The notes beneath the pieces were generated by a model. That model did not search any database. It was not told where the DNA came from and worked only from the letters and a program-made list of their open reading frames with translations. Positions 1 to 7,395 of a DNA stretch of 8,508 nt are shown here, piece by piece; position 1 is the first letter of the stretch; the number at the start of each line of letters is the position of its first letter. The DNA is from Pyrinomonadaceae bacterium. GTDB lineage: Bacteria; Acidobacteriota; Blastocatellia; Pyrinomonadales; Pyrinomonadaceae. The stretch covers positions 1 through 8,508 of the forward strand of contig JAICPV010000072.1 in the NCBI GenBank assembly GCA_025929655.1, read 5' to 3'. Made by a program: the position numbers and the translations under genes.

Positions 1-67
1 ACGCAAAGACGCAAAGCAGCGAAATTGTCTTAGTCTTTACGGCTTTGGCGTCTAAGCAACTTTGCGT
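1..67. repeat. Imperfect intergenic palindrome of ACGCAAAG units
   Basis: Two tandem copies of ACGCAAAG occupy 1-8 and 9-16. Related inverse units follow: CTTTGGCGTCT at 43-53 and CTTTGCGT at 60-67. The left arm can therefore pair imperfectly with the right arm across a central loop of about 20 nt. The element fills nearly all the visible space upstream of the asparaginase start and may extend left of the window. It resembles the short, dispersed CGCAAAG-type intergenic palindromes found in several environmental bacterial genomes. That resemblance is from memory, and only the local symmetry is seen here. It could act as a transcript-end hairpin for a gene to the left, or as a REP-like element with no gene-specific role. 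Confidence 0.6.
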
Positions 68-77
68 TAGAAGCTAA

Positions 78-1094
78 ATGGAAACTCCGATAGTGGCGAA
101 AGTGATCCGCGGTGACACGGTCGAGTCCGTCCATCGCGGGCACATCATTGCGATAAACGGCGACGGCAAAGTCTTACTTTCTATCGGCGAACCGCATACC
201 GTTACGTTCTTTCGCTCCGCATGCAAACCCTTTCAGGCAATGCCGCTGATCACGAGCGGCGCGGCGGACGCGTTCGGTCTAACCGATGACGAAATTGCTC
301 TTGCCTGCGCATCGCATTCCGGAGAACAGTTTCACGTTGAGATCGCGGCACTCATGCTCAAAAAGATCCGTTTGAAGGAAAGCGATCTTCAGTGCGGCAC
401 GCACATGCCGTTCAGCGAAAAGGAAACAGAACGTCTACTCCGCGCCGGTGCAACGATCACGCAGCTGCACAACAACTGCTCTGGCAAGCACGCCGCAATG
501 CTGGCTACGGCGAGACATCTCCGCTCAGATACGAAAACATATCTTTCACTCGCCCATCCCGTTCAGCAGTCGATATTGAAAACGATATCTACATTTTGCG
601 AGGTCCCGGTAGAAGAAATTACGATCGGAATCGACGGCTGCTGTGCTCCGAACTTCGCGATGCCTCTGACGGCAATGGCACGCGGGTTTTTGAATCTTAT
701 TTCTCCACCGATAGGCTTTGCCGACGAAGTCGTTCGCGGCGCCGCAACGCGAATCGTTTCGGCGATGGTCGCGTATCCCGAATTAATCGGTGGAAGCGAA
801 CGTCTGGACACGATACTAATGAAGGCCGCGCCGGGCAAGATGATTTCCAAAGTCGGTGCCGATGGAGTTTGGCTTTGTGGAATCCTGCCGTCTGAAAGTT
901 TTCCGAAAGGCGCCGTGATCGCATTAAAGATCGAGGACGGCGACGACAAACGCGCCCGTCCCGTTGTTGCTATCGAAATTTTGCGCCGCCTCGGCATACT
1001 TCGCGACGACGAGCTTCGCGAACACTCGCCGAGTGCGATCAAGAATCGTCGAGGAGAATCTATCGGCCGCGTTGAAGCTACGTTTATACCGTGA
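78..1094 (+). CDS. L-asparaginase, Rhizobium etli (Asparaginase_II) type
   Basis: Predicted to hydrolyse L-asparagine to L-aspartate and ammonia in the cytoplasm; no signal peptide is visible. The 338 residues match the length and motif order of the Asparaginase_II family (PF06089, class 3 asparaginases such as R. etli ReAV), which is unrelated to E. coli AnsA/AnsB. Visible motifs are RSACKPFQA (Ser47 and Lys50, the SxxK pair), CASHSGE (Ser79, with Ser81 next), NNCSGKH (Cys134, Lys137), DGCCAPNF (Cys188/Cys189), GGSERLDT (residues 238-245) and SKVGADG (Lys258). Mapped by motif onto ReAV, these supply both Ser-Lys catalytic pairs and the Cys-Lys-Cys zinc site, so the enzyme looks intact. The ATG at 78 is the first Met; a weak AGAAG lies at 69-73. 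A gap of 42 nt separates it from the next gene on the same strand. The family assignment is strong. The in vivo substrate is inferred from the family. Confidence 0.93.
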   Translation: METPIVAKVIRGDTVESVHRGHIIAINGDGKVLLSIGEPHTVTFFRSACKPFQAMPLITSGAADAFGLTDDEIALACASHSGEQFHVEIAALMLKKIRLKESDLQCGTHMPFSEKETERLLRAGATITQLHNNCSGKHAAMLATARHLRSDTKTYLSLAHPVQQSILKTISTFCEVPVEEITIGIDGCCAPNFAMPLTAMARGFLNLISPPIGFADEVVRGAATRIVSAMVAYPELIGGSERLDTILMKAAPGKMISKVGADGVWLCGILPSESFPKGAVIALKIEDGDDKRARPVVAIEILRRLGILRDDELREHSPSAIKNRRGESIGRVEATFIP

Positions 1095-1124
1095 TCGTTA
1101 TCGCAGGGGGTTTAATCCAAGAAC

Positions 1125-1130
1125 AGGAGA
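1125..1130 (+). promoter_or_regulatory. Strong Shine-Dalgarno site of the SnoaL-like gene
   Basis: AGGAGA sits 6 nt before the ATG at 1137. It is the clearest ribosome binding site in the window and fixes this start. No obvious promoter is visible in the 42-nt gap after the asparaginase stop, which is consistent with read-through from upstream. Confidence 0.8.
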
Positions 1131-1136
1131 AATAAC

Positions 1137-1553
1137 ATGTCAAATATCAAGGAAACCGCGCGGCAATTTTTCGATGCCTGCGAAACGGGCAAAGGCTGGG
1201 AGGTCTGTAAAGAATTTTGCCACCCCGAAGCAACATTTTCGTGTCAGGCAGATGCACTTGCGAATATCCGTACCCTGGCCGATTATACGGAGTGGATGAA
1301 AGGCCTTCTTACTCCGATCCCGGATGCCAGCTATGAGATTCGATCGTTCGCCGTTGACGAAGACCGGAACAGTGTGGCTGCGTACGGCATTCTTAAGGGA
1401 ACACATACTGGAGACGGCGGCCCGATATCGCCGACGGGAAAAAGCGTTTCTGCCGACTACGTGTATGTGATGGAGTTTGATTCGGACCGCATACGAAATA
1501 TGACCAAGATATGGAACGACTTGTACAGCCTGAAGCAGCTCGGTTGGGCATAA
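1137..1553 (+). CDS. SnoaL-like / NTF2-fold ester cyclase family protein
   Basis: A 138-residue cytoplasmic protein with no signal peptide or membrane segment. The pattern fits the SnoaL-like polyketide-cyclase/ester-cyclase branch of the NTF2-fold superfamily. An N-terminal helix is followed by HPEATF (29-34), then a helix DYTEWMKGLL (49-58). Next comes the typical core KGTHTGDGGPISPTGK (87-102), which matches the family's 'G-T-H-x-G...PTG' signature. The end is a strand-rich segment with DRIRNMTKIWND (117-128) and a final QLGWA. Family members are usually one-domain proteins of 130-150 residues forming a cone-shaped pocket; many are uncharacterised and their substrates vary. The specific reaction cannot be read from this sequence. 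The start is supported by AGGAGA at 1125-1130. It lies between an asparaginase and an exported peptidase, which gives no clear clue to its job. Confidence 0.85.
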   Translation: MSNIKETARQFFDACETGKGWEVCKEFCHPEATFSCQADALANIRTLADYTEWMKGLLTPIPDASYEIRSFAVDEDRNSVAAYGILKGTHTGDGGPISPTGKSVSADYVYVMEFDSDRIRNMTKIWNDLYSLKQLGWA

Positions 1554-1582
1554 AGGAAATTCAAACGCCAATCAATAGAAAA

Positions 1583-3613
1583 ATGCGCCACGTCTTTGCC
1601 GCCCTAACAGTCGTAGTTCTCGTTCACGTGTTCGCGAGCGCACAATCGAAACCACCTTTGCTGCCGGAGCCGGTGGTTGCCTCACTTGCCAACGAACTTT
1701 CCGGCGAGACTGCAAAGCGAAATCTCGAATTCATTTCGCGGCAGCATCGAATGCGCGCGTCACACGGCATCGCTGCTGCAGCGGAATTTGTTGCCGGCCA
1801 GGCGCGCGAATACGGGCTGGAAAAGGTTGAGATCTTGCGGTTCCCGGCAGACGGAAAAACCTTTTATGGTACACAGAAGGCGCGGATGGCATGGAACGCC
1901 GATTTCGCAGAGCTGTGGGAAATGGGCGCGGACGGCAAACCGGCAGTTCGGATCGCAAGCTGGGATGCTATGCCGCTTGTGCTCGCACAGGACAGCGAGA
2001 ACGGAAACGTCACCGCGGAGCTTGTCGACGTCGGCGCTGGAACCACCGAGCGCGATTACGCAGGAAAGGATGTTCGGGGCAAGCTCATACTCACGTCGTC
2101 GCAGCCAAGTTCCGTCGTTCCTCTGGGGATCGAGAAATTCGGGGGTGCCGGGATCTTAAGCTACGCGCAGAATCAGCAAACTGCCTGGTACGGCGAGAAC
2201 GACAACCTAATACGCTGGGGGCACCTCGACAGTTTTGCGAAAACAAAGACCTTCGCATTCATGCTCTCGCTTAAGCAAGCGCGCGGGTTTCAGGCGCGGC
2301 TCGCACTCGGAGAAAAGATAACGATGAAGGCGGAGGTCCGCGCCGGACAATCGGTTGGAACCTATGACATTCCGACCGCAGTTATCTCTGGCGCGGACCC
2401 GAAGTTGAAAGAAGAGGAGTTCATCTTCAGCTGCCATCTCGATCATCCGCGTCCCGGCGCGAACGACAACGCCAGCGGCTGCGTGACGATACTTGAAGTC
2501 GGGCGCACATTGGCAAAACTGATCAGAGAAAGAAAGATCGAACGACCGCGTCGAACGATCCGTTTCGTTTGGCCGCCGGAGATTGAGGGTACGCTTGCGT
2601 TGCTGAACGCCCGTCCGGATATAACGCGACGGCTCAAAGCCGCCATCCATATGGACATGGTCGGCGGCGGCCCGGAAACGAAAGCGGTGTTTCATGTAAC
2701 TCGCGGGCCGGCCAGTTTGCCCTCGTTTGTAAATGACGTCGCTGAAGCGTTCGGCGAATTCGTCAATGAACAGTCGTACGAGTTCGCCGCCACCGGACGG
2801 GCTTCTTATCCGCTCGTCGCTCCGGAAGGCGGCAAGGAACCGCTCAACGCCCGCATGGCCGAGTTCTCGCTCGGCAGCGATCATCAGATCTATACCGACA
2901 GCTCGTTTGGCATCCCGGCTATCTATTTAAATGACTGGCCTGATCGCTACATACACACAAACTTCGATACGCCCGCGAATATCGATCCGACAAAACTAAA
3001 ACGCGCCGGGTTTATCGGTGCGGCGAGCGGATATTTTCTAGCGGTTGTAACTGGTGCTGATGCCGAGGCGATTTGGAATGTCGTTCGATCGAACGGTTTC
3101 AAACGGACCGCAAGGAACTTTGCTCGAAGCCAGGCGCTGGATGACGACCAGCGTTCGAACCTAAATCGCTTTTCTTCTATGTTTGAACGGCGTATTTTCG
3201 ATTCAATGTCACATTTTTTCTCGTTACCGCTAACGATGGAGGGCCTCGGTGAAAGGTTGTTTCCCTCGCATTTTTTAGCGATGCCCGATTCAAAACCAAC
3301 GCGTGGTAACGGTATGATCGTTTTCAACCGAAATCCGTCTATCAAAGGCACAATGAGCGCGTTCGGCTACGATTATTTCATCGATAAATATGGGGCGGAA
3401 AAAGCGCGAGCGTTGCGTTTGCCGCGGTATCAGGGACTTCGCGGTTCGGGCGGTGAATACACGTACGAAGTTTTGAATCTTGTCGACGGCAGGAGAAACC
3501 TGCAGCGGATCCGTGACGATGTTTCGGCGATCTACGGCCCCGTTCCGTTGGATGTCGTGTTGGAATATCTGCGGGCTCTCGAATCGATCAATGTCATTCG
3601 CCGAGTGAGTTAA
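1583..3613 (+). CDS. Exported M28-type zinc aminopeptidase-like protein with C-terminal winged-helix-like tail
   Basis: Probably a secreted or periplasmic metallopeptidase releasing amino acids or short peptides. I use the ATG at 1583 (676 residues), not the in-frame ATG at 1511. The 1583 start begins with an ideal signal peptide (MRHVFAALTVVVLVHVFASA, then cut before QS). It also follows the previous stop by 29 nt instead of overlapping that gene by 43. AAGGAA at 1553-1558 is too far upstream to be a good ribosome site. A PA-like insert spans roughly residues 110-260. The M28 core follows: HLDHPRPGANDNASG (His285, Asp295), PPEIEG (Glu333, Glu335), HMDMVGG (Asp358), LGSDHQIY (His434) and HTNFDT (His458). 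The usual adjacent Glu-Glu of M28 is replaced by Glu-Ile-Glu. A stretch of roughly 130 residues follows the core. The final 50 or so (about 625-676) resemble a winged-helix or PqqD-like fold (LNLVDGRRNLQRIRDD). Similar tails are known in DUF4910/DUF2172 peptidase-like proteins. The family is confident; activity is less certain. Confidence 0.85.
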   Translation: MRHVFAALTVVVLVHVFASAQSKPPLLPEPVVASLANELSGETAKRNLEFISRQHRMRASHGIAAAAEFVAGQAREYGLEKVEILRFPADGKTFYGTQKARMAWNADFAELWEMGADGKPAVRIASWDAMPLVLAQDSENGNVTAELVDVGAGTTERDYAGKDVRGKLILTSSQPSSVVPLGIEKFGGAGILSYAQNQQTAWYGENDNLIRWGHLDSFAKTKTFAFMLSLKQARGFQARLALGEKITMKAEVRAGQSVGTYDIPTAVISGADPKLKEEEFIFSCHLDHPRPGANDNASGCVTILEVGRTLAKLIRERKIERPRRTIRFVWPPEIEGTLALLNARPDITRRLKAAIHMDMVGGGPETKAVFHVTRGPASLPSFVNDVAEAFGEFVNEQSYEFAATGRASYPLVAPEGGKEPLNARMAEFSLGSDHQIYTDSSFGIPAIYLNDWPDRYIHTNFDTPANIDPTKLKRAGFIGAASGYFLAVVTGADAEAIWNVVRSNGFKRTARNFARSQALDDDQRSNLNRFSSMFERRIFDSMSHFFSLPLTMEGLGERLFPSHFLAMPDSKPTRGNGMIVFNRNPSIKGTMSAFGYDYFIDKYGAEKARALRLPRYQGLRGSGGEYTYEVLNLVDGRRNLQRIRDDVSAIYGPVPLDVVLEYLRALESINVIRRVS

Positions 3614-3630
3614 TATGCAGGTGCACGAAC

Positions 3631-6600
3631 CTAAGAATTGGTTTGTTTGAACTCTTGCTTTCCGAAGACCCGATCCAGCCAAAGATTCGTCAATTTTTCC
3701 TGAATGCTGTTCGCACGCAGGCGGTCGTTCAGGTTTTTGAAGTCGACGAAGTCGAGATGCTGGTCCTGGTTGAAGCATGAAAAGACAAAGAATTCCTCGC
3801 CGGTGTGCGGGTTTACGTGCCGCTGCAGGCATTGGGCGCAGACCTCCTTCATCATGCACTGCATCGGAGAGTTTATCGAGCCGATCGCGACGTGATCGGG
3901 TTTTAGGTAGGGTTTCAGTTTCGTATGCCGCGCTTCGCGTACGCCGTTCATCATGCGGTCGGAGCCGATGGCGATGATTCGGTCGACGTCTTTTAATTCG
4001 AAACGCGTCTGCCCAAACTTGCCTTCCGCATATGCGGTCATTGCCTGCACGATGTTGCCGCGGAAGTGCGAATCCTGCGGGCGCATCGGACGGATCATTT
4101 CTCCCGAATCCGTCGACCACACGACCTGGTCGGTTGCCTTCTCGATCTCTTCTCGCTTGAATAGATCTTCGCCCTGCTTGTAACCCGCGAAGTAAACGAC
4201 GTGATTGTTTTTCGCTTTCAGTGCGCGTGCGATCGAGAAAAGCACCGCATTTCCGAGGCCCCCGCCGGCGAGCAGGACGGTTTCGTTTTCGGGGATCTCG
4301 GTCGGCGCTCCTGTTGGGCCCATCACCAAAACTTCTTCCCCCGCTTTGAGCAATGAACAAAGCCGCGACGACGTTCCCATTTCCAGAACGATCATCGAAA
4401 GCAAACCCTTTTCTTCATCGACCCAGGCTCCGGTGAGCGCAAGTCCTTCCATCAAAAGCCGTGTGCCGTCGACGATGGGTGCGGACGTTTCGAAATTCTG
4501 CAGGCGATAAAATTGCCCCGGCTCGAATTTACGCGCCTGCAGCGGCGCTTTTACGATCACGTCAACGATCGTCGGCGTCAGCCGTTCGACCCTTACGACG
4601 TACGCACGAAGCTGCTCGTCGAGCGTTGCTTCGAGCTTATCGAAGATCGCATCACGTTCGGCTTGCGGGAGCGAACCCCGCGCCGCCAGCTCATCAGCAA
4701 ACAGTTCCACGACCCGTTCGTACCCATGTTTCGCTGACGCCATCGCTTTGACAACATTGCCGGCATATTTCGGGTGGTTATCGCCGTAATAGGAAATAAA
4801 TTTCCCGTCGTGCTCGTAAGAGGTGAAAAATCCGGTTCCCCCTTTATCCACCGGCACGGCGTGAAATTTCCCGTCGCCATTTTTTGTAAGCCGGTAGGGT
4901 TGGAAAAATTGCCGCCATTCGTCCAGCTGGAAAGTTCCTGGTTTTTCCTTTTCGTAGATCACATTCGGCGAAGTTCCGGCCGCAACGCAAACCGTTCGGG
5001 CCGGGAACTCATGCATCTCGCCGGTGCCCTCGAATTTGCCGGTTTCAGCGACATATTCGAGTCGTTCGAATTTGATCGCCCTGACCGCGTTGTATTCGTC
5101 AGGAACTGCTTCGACGGGGTTCATGCATTCGACGAAATCGATCCCTTCCTCGAGCGCTTTTTGAACTTCTTCGTGATTCAACCTGTACGCCGGCGAATCT
5201 TGCAGCCGTTTGCGATAAACGAGCGAAACGCCGCCCCATGACTTGACCAGTGGTATGAAGTTCGGCTCTTCTCCTGCTTGCTTTGCTCGTTCTCGTTCGT
5301 TGCGGATCTCCTGCCCGTGCTGCAGGAATTCTTTCAGAACAGAAAGCTCTTCTTCGTCGAATTTGCTGTAAACCTGCTCCTGCCCGATCTCGGCGGCGAC
5401 GGTCTCAAACTTCTGCAGCATCTTTTCGACCTGCACCGGGTAGTACGCGAATATTTCGGTCGCGGTGTCGATCCCGGTGAGGCCGCCTCCGATCACTATA
5501 GCAGGGAGGCGCACCTGCAAATTTGAAAGCGTGTCTTTTTTGAACGCGCCCGTGAGCTGCAGCGCCATCAGGAAGTCCGACGCCTGGCGGATACCGCGGA
5601 TCAAGTTGTTCTTCATCGGAACGATCGTCGGACGCCCGGCACCGGTCGCGATCGCGATGTGATCGAATCCGAAATCCCATGCGTCCTCGATCGTCAGCGT
5701 ACCGCCGAAACGAACTCCACCGTATGCTCGGAATCGCTTTCTCCGTGAAAGCATCAACTGCACCATCGTGAGGAAATTCTTATCCCATCGAACGGTGATG
5801 CCGTATTCGGAAACGCCTCCGAAACCGGAAAGGATCCGCTCGTCGAGCTGTTCCGTGATCTCCTTTATGTTCTTGATCGGCCTGGGACAGCTCTTGCCAA
5901 GATTCCCGGTCCATTCCGCGGGCAGCGGCTCGATCTTCAAACCGTCCACGCCGATGACACCGAATCCTTCGTTCAAAAGATATTGCGCGAGTGTGTAGCC
6001 CGCTGGCCCGAGTCCAACGACAAGAATATTCTTGCCGTTGTACGGCAGCGGAAAGGGACGTTTCGCATTCAGAGGATTCCAGCGCGTCAGCAGATGGTAG
6101 ATCTCGAATCCGTACGGCAGCGTGAGTACGTCCGTCAAAGTATGCGTTTCCGCAAGTGGGATATTCACGGGCTCCTGCTTTTGGAAAATGCAGCCCTTCA
6201 TACAGTCATTGCAGATGCGGTGGCCGGTACCCGCACACATCGGATTGTCGATAGTTACGAGCGCCAGCGAACCTATCGGATCACCGATCTTCTTGAGAAG
6301 ATGCATTTCCGAAATGCGCTCGTCGAGCGGGCAGCCTTCGGTCTTGATACCCAACGGATTTCGCTTTACAGTGCCGTCCGGGTCGTGGAGCCCGACACGG
6401 CAGCCGTCCTTGTCGCGCTCATGACAGATCAGGCAGTAGTCGATCTCGTAAAGCGCATCGCGTGGTGTTCCGCGTTGGTCGGTTAGCTTGAAACCGTCGC
6501 GCCGACGAAGCTCGCTGGCCCTTCCGCGCATGACGTTGTGCAGTTTCGGATCGGGACGGATCAGATTGACAAGATTCTGGTAATCCAAAGCGTGCGGCGT

Positions 6601-7350
6601 CTTGAACGCCTTCCACCGTTTTGTCTTGCTGTAAAATTCGGCAGCGGACCACGCTTCCATCATTGAAAGAGCTGCTTTTGCGGTTAACAGTTCGCCGGCC
6701 GCTTCCGTTTTGAGGATGTATTCGGAATACACCTTTCCAAATTCCTTGTCCTTTAGCTTTTCGTACGCTTTTTGGATCTTCGCAACGGTCGCCTTCGCGC
6801 GATCATCCGGAGCGTCCTCTTTCGCAAACATCTCGGCTGCATCGATCAGATGTGCCGCGATAGTCGAAAAAGCAAGCTCGTCGTCAAGCGGGATCGTTTC
6901 ACCGAAACCGTACAGGCGCAGGTCTTTGACGGCACGGTCGAGCGCAATGACATCGAGATTTTTGATCGATTCAGCTTTGTAATTCTTTATCGCCTGACGC
7001 TGAACGAAAAACTTGTATTTCCAGACGGGATTATCTGCGAGGATCGTTCTCTCGATTTCCTCCCGGTCGCCTTCGATACGGAACATCCTCGCGAGAAAAC
7101 GTGACAGGTATGGGGCGGCGTCCGTAAGCAGTTTCGATTCGGCTCGTTTTTCGTAGCCTTCACCCCGCGAAGCGACGTATTCTGCAAGCGCTTCGCCGAC
7201 GACGGGCTCCGCATTTTTAACCTCGGCGTAAAAAACCTCGGCTAACTCTTTCAGCCTTACGGCATCAAAAAGGTCGGAATAATTAAAACCGGGAATCCCC
7301 AGCTCGAAATCGAAGCCAGGTCCCGGTCCGTCTGCGGAATGCGAGGCCAT
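3631..7350 (-). CDS. Large iron-sulfur flavoprotein: GltD/NfnB-like plus PyrK/NfnA-like oxidoreductase
   Basis: A 1239-residue, apparently cytoplasmic redox enzyme that likely passes electrons between NAD(P)H, two flavins and Fe-S clusters. Residues 1-300 are mostly helical, charged and unrecognised. Residues 306-387 carry eight cysteines (306, 309, 317, 340, 372, 380, 383, 387), enough for two [4Fe-4S] clusters as in the N-terminus of GltD/NfnB. Residues 441-470 are a dinucleotide fold (VVGLGPAG, FAD), with IATGAG at 567-572. IGGGLTGIDTATE at 620-632 is the second nucleotide site (NAD(P)), and VCVAAGTSPN closes the module near 788. An extra helical stretch of about 60-70 residues sits at 636-703. 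Residues 914-1080 form a PyrK/NfnA-like ferredoxin-reductase module with GPTGAPTEIP and LLAGGGLGNA. GSDRMM is at 1129-1134, and Cys1165, 1171, 1174 and 1192 suit a [2Fe-2S] cluster. The ATG at 7350 is the first Met; an in-frame TAA precedes it closely and no Shine-Dalgarno is seen. The exact substrate is unknown; glutamate synthase, sulfide dehydrogenase-like or Nfn-like roles are all possible. Confidence 0.88.
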   Translation of the reverse strand: MASHSADGPGPGFDFELGIPGFNYSDLFDAVRLKELAEVFYAEVKNAEPVVGEALAEYVASRGEGYEKRAESKLLTDAAPYLSRFLARMFRIEGDREEIERTILADNPVWKYKFFVQRQAIKNYKAESIKNLDVIALDRAVKDLRLYGFGETIPLDDELAFSTIAAHLIDAAEMFAKEDAPDDRAKATVAKIQKAYEKLKDKEFGKVYSEYILKTEAAGELLTAKAALSMMEAWSAAEFYSKTKRWKAFKTPHALDYQNLVNLIRPDPKLHNVMRGRASELRRRDGFKLTDQRGTPRDALYEIDYCLICHERDKDGCRVGLHDPDGTVKRNPLGIKTEGCPLDERISEMHLLKKIGDPIGSLALVTIDNPMCAGTGHRICNDCMKGCIFQKQEPVNIPLAETHTLTDVLTLPYGFEIYHLLTRWNPLNAKRPFPLPYNGKNILVVGLGPAGYTLAQYLLNEGFGVIGVDGLKIEPLPAEWTGNLGKSCPRPIKNIKEITEQLDERILSGFGGVSEYGITVRWDKNFLTMVQLMLSRRKRFRAYGGVRFGGTLTIEDAWDFGFDHIAIATGAGRPTIVPMKNNLIRGIRQASDFLMALQLTGAFKKDTLSNLQVRLPAIVIGGGLTGIDTATEIFAYYPVQVEKMLQKFETVAAEIGQEQVYSKFDEEELSVLKEFLQHGQEIRNERERAKQAGEEPNFIPLVKSWGGVSLVYRKRLQDSPAYRLNHEEVQKALEEGIDFVECMNPVEAVPDEYNAVRAIKFERLEYVAETGKFEGTGEMHEFPARTVCVAAGTSPNVIYEKEKPGTFQLDEWRQFFQPYRLTKNGDGKFHAVPVDKGGTGFFTSYEHDGKFISYYGDNHPKYAGNVVKAMASAKHGYERVVELFADELAARGSLPQAERDAIFDKLEATLDEQLRAYVVRVERLTPTIVDVIVKAPLQARKFEPGQFYRLQNFETSAPIVDGTRLLMEGLALTGAWVDEEKGLLSMIVLEMGTSSRLCSLLKAGEEVLVMGPTGAPTEIPENETVLLAGGGLGNAVLFSIARALKAKNNHVVYFAGYKQGEDLFKREEIEKATDQVVWSTDSGEMIRPMRPQDSHFRGNIVQAMTAYAEGKFGQTRFELKDVDRIIAIGSDRMMNGVREARHTKLKPYLKPDHVAIGSINSPMQCMMKEVCAQCLQRHVNPHTGEEFFVFSCFNQDQHLDFVDFKNLNDRLRANSIQEKLTNLWLDRVFGKQEFKQTNS

Positions 7351-7363
7351 ATCGGTGTATTAC

Positions 7364-7389
7364 TTACAGTATTACTGCGAATATTGTAA
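7364..7389. promoter_or_regulatory. TTACA-N16-TGTAA inverted repeat at the flavoprotein transcript start
   Basis: TTACA at 7364-7368 and TGTAA at 7385-7389 form an inverted pair. They lie over the expected start of transcription and the short 5' leader of the minus-strand flavoprotein gene. The same half sites recur at 7449-7453 and 7467-7471, which makes chance less likely, although the region is AT-rich. It may be a repressor site. No named regulator can be assigned. Confidence 0.35.
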
Positions 7390-7395
7390 ACAGAT

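Noticed and set aside
1..67. CRISPR array
   Set aside because: The units are 8 nt, directly adjacent or inverted, with no regular spacers.
1511..1582. Earlier ATG start for the peptidase gene
   Set aside because: It would overlap the SnoaL-like gene by 43 nt and bury the signal peptide behind 24 polar residues. The ATG at 1583 gives a clean signal peptide.
3614..3635. Possible terminator between the convergent stops
   Set aside because: Only a 4-bp AGGT/ACCT stem with no T-run on either side is present in the 17-nt gap, which is too weak to call.
3290..4360. Long minus-strand open frame of 356 codons
   Set aside because: It overlaps the 3' end of the flavoprotein in another frame and the peptidase on the other strand. 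Its Arg-rich, low-complexity translation shows no domain, so it is a frame shadow.
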